Shown here one piece after another: positions 59,071 to 64,000 of a stretch of DNA of 64,000 bases. The first letter of the stretch is position 1. Every line of letters begins with the position of its first letter. Source of the DNA: Tetraselmis striata. Taxonomy: Eukaryota > Chlorophyta > Chlorodendrophyceae > Chlorodendrales > Chlorodendraceae. The notes under the pieces are model-generated. The model was not told where the DNA came from. It saw nothing but the letters and a program-made list of their open reading frames with translations, and did no database searches. The stretch spans positions 124,001 through 188,000 of the forward strand of contig VCJN01000322.1 of the NCBI GenBank assembly GCA_006384855.1, read 5' to 3'. The translations under genes and the position numbers were made by a program.

Positions 59071-60689
59071 GGGCTTCGTAAGATGTCACCTTTCTCATCT
59101 GCTAGAGCTACGGTGGTCGTTGCGTGAGACTCAAATGGCGAGGTGGCTCTCTAGCCGGACGGGGGGCGCAAACATGGAAACAACAGTCGGTGCGGCACAT
59201 CGTGCGACGTCATGTAACGTCAGTACAGTAATACGCCTGCGGCCTCAAAAATACTAGGGTTGCCAAGCCCCAATATTTCCAAGACAAAGTATAAGCATAC
59301 AGTCCCCCTCGTAAGTCTTGACCTGTACGTATCTGTCCATATCGCCACTGCAGCACCGGCGGCGCCGACCGCCGAGTGGTACAGTGGCGCATTTTTATGA
59401 TATAATTAACTTAAAATATTAATCAACGGCTTGAGATAGGTGGCGGAGGGGGGGGGGGGGGGGGCTGCTTGTTACGCTCGTGATTCCGCTCTGTGCCGGT
59501 TCGAACCCTGCCGGGCTCTGTGCCCTGTTCGAACCCTCGGTGGAAATATAACCGAGGGGGGGTAGGGGGGGCCCGATGCAAATATTTTAGGTTCTCCTAC
59601 TAACAAACCCTGGTACAGTGGCTTGCCGCGCGACCCGCATCCCGATAAAAAGGCGATGTACTCGCCCCGCGCGGGCGGATTTTTCCCCGCTAGGGGCCGC
59701 TAGGCGCAGCCCAATAGCAGAATATGGGAGCGTATTGATGGCCAGCCCTACCACATACCCTGGACGATTCCCTAGCAGGTGACCATATGGACCCACCCGC
59801 TGACTCGGGGGCTGCACCCCTGCGCAGTATGGGCTGAAGCCCGGCTCTACCAAGGGCGCATTGAATGCGGGCAAAAGCTGTAGGTGGGTTGGCTTTGGAG
59901 CAAGCCTTTATCGCAGTATTGGCCGTTTTGCGGGAACTGCTCACTTGCTTGCATGCCGACGGTGGGTAGAGCGCGCCTTTGTGAATGTGCTCTACGATGG
60001 TAGAGCTAACTCTTGGCGTGCATCCGTACAGACAGAACGCACGTACGTGCGATATAAAATTCGTGCCCTCGTGACATTGGGTTATCAAATTCATTACTAA
60101 CCCTGAACAATGACACGCACACGTATGGCTTTTACAACGAAAGCCCAACAAACGCCACTTAGGGCTCCCCCCACGCATGATGTCGTGTTCACGTATGCCA
60201 CATGGAAGGGCGCGGCCGGAAACGAAGGTGAGGGGTCATAATGGGCCAATCTACAGTTGATGCTTGACAAGGGGGGCAAGAATTTTGTGGGCAGGTGTAT
60301 CACGTTAAACCGTGCTCTGCGCGCGAGCATTATTATTCAACGGATGGGACTGAAACTACGCCGCGCGCGGGGGCGTTGGCGCGTATCTCGTAGCGACTAC
60401 CCTGTAGTGATGGGTTTGGTTGGCCGGACTGGCGTTGGCGCGTAGTTTATCTTTTTGGTTACAGGGAGAGCGTCTGCACGGAAAGTACTTTGGCGCGTAG
60501 TCGTGACCCGAGAGGCATATATATGCACACCGCGATCGGTCCACGATCAGTTGTTATTGCTGACCTCTCCCCACTTCCTCCAACATACCCGCTCTACGCC
60601 ACCGCTCCCCAATCCCTCATCGCGCGTCGCCACCGAAGCTGGCGGCTCGCCTTGCGCAAAGCGGCCGCCGCGAGTTGAGCGAGAGCGTC
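59071..60689. other. Intergenic region upstream of the RING gene
   Basis: No recognised protein. Two boxes, GGTTCGAACCC (59498-59508) and GTTCGAACCCT (59526-59536), match the Pol III B-box sequence, but no cloverleaf could be drawn around them. A G homopolymer lies at about 59449-59464. The RING gene promoter should lie at the right end. Confidence 0.4.
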
Positions 60690-62463
60690 ATGCCGGCGAG
60701 GGGTGGTGGCCGGCGGGGTGGCAAAGCCGGCGGAGCGGCAGCCGCCGCTGCTGCTGCCGCCGGGGCGCCGCGCGAGCCGTTCGCCGACCCCGGCCTGCTC
60801 CGCTACGTGGGCGCCACGCTGGTGAAGCACTTCGACGGTGTGCCCTTTCGCGGCCGCGTCACCAAGCTGCACGCCACCTTCGGCTTCTACGTCGTCTACG
60901 AGGATGACGACTCGGTGCCCCCCCCCCCCCCCCCCCCGCCCCCACACACACCTAACACCCACATCTACCCGTTATCGTGCCGCAGTTGGGCAGACTAGTG
61001 CGGCGGCTTTGGCTCGGCCTCTTATGAGTTCGCAGCCCCGGCACAGTATCCTCTCTCCCGCGCTATGTGCGTGCGTGCAGTCCTGCATGCGGGGGCATGC
61101 TGCATTCATTCAGAAACACTCTCACGTCCACATCTGGACGCGCTCCACGGCGTGGAGCCGCCCCCCCCCCCCCCCCCCCCCCCCCCTCCCCCAAACATGG
61201 TAGCTGCAATTTCTTCATGTTGTATAGCGGCAGTTGCGAGGTTGCAGAAGTTGGGGCATCACCCGCACGGCACCCCTCCATTCAGCTTCCTCACTCCATC
61301 TGCCACGAGAGAGTGGAGGAGTGGCAGATGGGGGAGAGGGGAAAGGGAGGGGCGGAAGCGGGCTTGAGACGCGCTGCGCCTGGCGGGGATAAGGGGCTGC
61401 CAGGAAGGAGTGTGCCCCTTGTGGGCTACGCACATAGCGCCGCGCGATGCCTCTTGCGGCAGTGTGATGGGTTTTGTTGTGTCTGGAAGCGGCCGCCCTT
61501 GCGCACTGGGCAATGCCCCCCCCCCTCCCCCCGGGTGCCTTGCCCAGTCCCTGCCGTCGCTCATTGCGCTGCGCCTGGCAGGAGCACATGGGGCTGGAGG
61601 ACTTGAAGCGTTTCATCGTGGAAGGGGATGGGGAGGGGAAGGAGGCAGAGGCGGCGGCGCCCTCTGCCACGGCCCTCACCAACGACAAGCGCGCGCGCGG
61701 AGCCAAGCCCGCCGCGAGCCCGGCCGCCACCCCGCCCACCGGCCGCGGCAACAAGCGCGCCGCGCCGGCGTCGCCTGGGGGGCAGGACGGATCCGGCAAG
61801 CGCGGCCGCCAGGGGTCGCCGTCCGCGCCGCCGCGCGTGGTGCGCGAGGAGACGGAGGCGGTGGCGCTGGTGGGCGCGGAGGCGGCGGCGGAGGCGGCTT
61901 TCCGCGCGGAGCACGGCGTGAAGCTGGGCGCCGTGAAGCGGGTGCACATGCCGCAGCCGCTGCCGGTCATGCTGCGCCACCACGCGGTCTGCAAGTGCTG
62001 GAAGTGCAAAGCCGGCATCGCCCCCGGCAAGGTGGCCTCCTTTGCGCTCACAGGCGCATGCAGGGCGCAGAGCCCCCTCCCCTCCCCTCCGTCCTCCCCC
62101 CTTCTCCATCGTTCACCTTCTCCTCCTGTCATTGCCAGGCCCGCATGCCTGACACATCTGCATTGGCGCGCAGATCAAGGGTGGAGGCCGCAAGGACAAT
62201 GCGGGCAAGGTAACAAAAGCAGGTAGGCAAGTGGAGCGGTTGCTGGGGCGGGGTGGGGGGGGGGGGGGGGTGGGGGGGGTGGGGTGGGTGGTGCCGAGGC
62301 ACATATAAGAACCCTTCTTCTACGCCTCTAATTGGGCCTATGTGCAACATACAAGAACATTTGCCATAGTTCAGCTACAGTATCGATAACCTGTTACATC
62401 TGGCAGACAGGGCATGCTCTTAATCGCAGTGTCCGTATTACCGCGCTGGCATTGGAGATGGCA

Positions 62464-62494
<31 letters not shown>

Positions 62495-63283
62495 TCCCCC
62501 CCTCCCCCCCAACACACACCCTCCTCATTCTCTTTCTGCTCTGCGCTTTCTTCCCATTTTGGCTGCAGACGCAAACAACCCCGTGAAGGCAGCGCAGGCG
62601 GCGATGCGCCGCGCCCAGCGCGAGCTGGATGCCTGCAAGTGCGCCATCTGCAAGCTCGGCGCCGCGGCGCCGCTCGCCGCGCCCTGCGGCCATGCTTTTT
62701 GCAAGGCCTGCCTGCAGGCGCGCCCTCCTGCTGCTCTCCTCCGGGCCCCGTTCCATGCGGCCCCCTTTCTGCGGTGGCTCCCGGGCGTCATGCCGGGCTG
62801 CAGCGCGCTGACGGGCCGGGCTGTGCGCCGCTGGAGAGCAGGGCCACATGGAGGCGCGCTCGGCTGCTGCCAACAAGCCTTCGGCGCGCCCCGCGCGCCG
62901 CGCTGCAGCGGCCGGCACCCAGGTGCGCCGAGCCTGTCCCCTCCCTTTTGTTTCGCATGTATTGGTTACGCACGTGTGCATGGGCATATGTGTGTGTATG
63001 CATGTATCGATCTATCTATCTACGCACATACACATACATACACATACATACATACATACATACATGCATGCAAATATGTATACCTACATATGCATATCCA
63101 TATACATATATGCATATGGGCGCCTATGCACCTATGAGAACCCTTACTACAATCCTCTGCTTGGGCTTGCATGCAACTGCTACAAAGATTCGCTATAGTT
63201 GTGCTCTAGTTTCGTCTACATTTTGCCACTGCCAGGTATAGCAGGTTCTTATTTCCAGTGTTCTTGTGGCCTCGCCGCACCGG

Positions 63284-63315
<32 letters not shown>

Positions 63316-63372
63316 TATATATATTCACATATATATTCATATATAAGCACACAGATAAATAGATAAATATGA

Positions 63373-63410
<38 letters not shown>

Positions 63411-64000
63411 ATATATCTATAAATATTTATCTTCGTGTACATATATCTGTGTATGTATGTATGTATGTGTATACATAGATGTATATATGTACGTACGGGT
63501 TTTAAGGTTGGTGTACATCAACTTGTGGATTGTGGGTGGGATAATGGCGCCAATGACGACAATGCTGATACCGAGTGTTGCCTAGGTACCGTGCACACTG
63601 CTCAGCTCCCTCTCTCTCTCTCTCTCTCCCCCCCCCCTCCCCCCCCTCTCTCTCCCTCTCTCTCTGACTCTGTAGTTAACGTCACCCCTCCGGCCCGCGC
63701 AGCTGCCCTGCCCCAAGTGCGGCGAGAGCATCGCCAAGTGGTACAACTCGCAGCCAGGCGTGGACCCTAAGCTGGAGGCCGCCACCGCCGCCGCGGCCGC
63801 CGCCCTGGCAGCTGCGGAGGAGGCTCTGGCGGCCGCGCAGGCGGCGGCGGCGGCGCTCCTGTCCTTGGAGGAGGCGCCGCCCTCCCCGCAGCCGGCGGCG
63901 CCGCCCTCGCCCCCGCCGGCGCCGGCGGAGGACGAGTTTGGCAGCTGCGAGGAGGAGAAGGACCTGCCGGAGGACGCAGTGCTGGTGGGCGAGAAGTGCC
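60690..64000 (+). CDS. Tudor-like / RING-finger protein, 3' end outside window
   Basis: Exons joining in phase: 60690-60914, 61582-62031, 62174-62222, 62569-62717, 62842-62922, 63703->64000. After an Ala/Gly-rich N-terminus, residues about 35-90 (YVGATLVKHFDGVPFRGRVT, FYVVYEDDDS|EHMGLEDL) form a Tudor-like chromatin-reader fold. Then comes a basic, Ala/Pro-rich linker and a CKCWKCKAG segment. A C3HC4 RING follows: CAIC at 266-269, CGHAFCKAC at 281-289 and CPKC at 321-324, with a 31-residue insert before the last pair. This supports E3 ubiquitin ligase activity, probably nuclear; both are inferred. Intron 4 (CAG|GCGCGC) appears to use a GC donor, and intron 1 starts GTG followed by a C homopolymer. 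The third exon is taken to 62222, not 62209, because only that end keeps the frame into the RING. A poly-Ala and Pro/Ser-rich region follows the RING to the window end. Confidence 0.85.
62288..62450 (+). repeat. Short dispersed repeat copy in RING gene intron
   Basis: Starts GGTGCCGAGGCACATATAAG AACCCTTC, has GCCTCTAATTGGGCCTATGT and CAAGAACATTTGCC, and ends GGCAGACAGGGCATGCTCTT AATCGCAGTG. About 160 bases, sense orientation. Confidence 0.7.
63014..63110. repeat. ATAC/TATC-type simple repeats
   Basis: Runs of CTAT, ACATACAC and CATA units in the RING gene intron after exon 5. Confidence 0.9.
63117..63270 (+). repeat. Short dispersed repeat copy in RING gene intron
   Basis: Contains GAACCCTTACTACAATCCTC, TGGGCTTGCATGCAACT, AAAGATTCGCTATAGTTG and the tail GCAGGTTCTTATTTCCAGTG TTCTTG. 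It lies between two simple-repeat blocks. Confidence 0.7.
63283..63480. repeat. (CA)n, (TA)n and (TG)n compound microsatellite
   Basis: Alternating dinucleotide blocks in the last intron before the exon at 63703. Confidence 0.95.
63608..63665. repeat. CT-rich tract before a splice acceptor
   Basis: (TC)n with C runs, ending about 37 bases before the acceptor of the exon at 63703. It probably doubles as the polypyrimidine tract. Confidence 0.9.

Noticed and set aside
59490..59565. tRNA gene suggested by two TTCGAACCC boxes
   Set aside because: No cloverleaf found and no convincing A box at the right distance.
61215..62132. 305-residue minus-strand open frame
   Set aside because: Antisense shadow of the GC-rich second exon of the RING gene.
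62210..62222. Ending RING gene exon 3 at 62209
   Set aside because: That donor leads to a stop codon in the next exon; the donor after 62222 keeps frame into the RING.

Overview
This window is nuclear DNA from an intron-rich eukaryote, most likely a green alga. The evidence is: GC-rich exons of about 30-450 bp; introns full of C/G homopolymers and simple repeats; a plant-like COG1; a PHO1/XPR1-type SPX-EXS phosphate exporter; TTTAGGG-type telomere-like repeats; TGTAA downstream of a stop codon; and DIRS-like and LINE-like retroelements. No bacterial operon, rRNA or convincing tRNA was seen. The taxonomic placement is inference. Exon structures were built by hand from reading frames, splice phases and protein-family similarity.

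Layout. (1) <1-5487, minus: 3-hydroxyisobutyryl-CoA hydrolase, 13 exons, 3' end cut by the window edge. (2) 5488-10266: AT-richer spacer with a long (TA)n tract. (3) 10267-13886, minus: unrecognised gene with a helical C-terminus. (4) 13887-16212: spacer holding a decayed copy of the 3' end of the next gene. (5) 16213-25918, minus: COG1, the Golgi tethering subunit, 20 exons, 1085 aa. (6) 28242-30814, minus: unrecognised Ser/Pro-rich coiled-coil protein of 416 aa, divergent from (7) 31820-38137, plus: SPX-EXS phosphate exporter, 14 exons, 803 aa. (8) 38138-42770: tandem repeats, including a ~72-bp minisatellite interrupted by a MITE-like element and a ~187-bp satellite. (9) 42870-44644, minus: iodothyronine-deiodinase-like gene with an in-frame TGA at the selenocysteine site and a SECIS-like hairpin just after the stop. 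(10) 45719-49921, minus: four-exon gene for a 594-aa protein with two Cys-rich modules, a tandem repeat, a ZZ finger and a SPRY domain. (11) about 50.5-59.1 kb: retroelement graveyard (DIRS-like on minus, LINE-like on plus). (12) 60690->64000, plus: Tudor-like plus RING-finger gene, cut by the window edge.

The genes are unrelated housekeeping or regulatory loci rather than a cluster: valine catabolism, Golgi retrograde tethering, phosphate export and ubiquitin signalling. The most notable items are the deiodinase-like selenoprotein candidate with its own SECIS-like element, the unusual ZZ/SPRY protein, a high share of inferred GC-AG introns (7 of about 61), a short dispersed repeat present in at least eight copies, and a MITE-like family with matching terminal inverted repeats.
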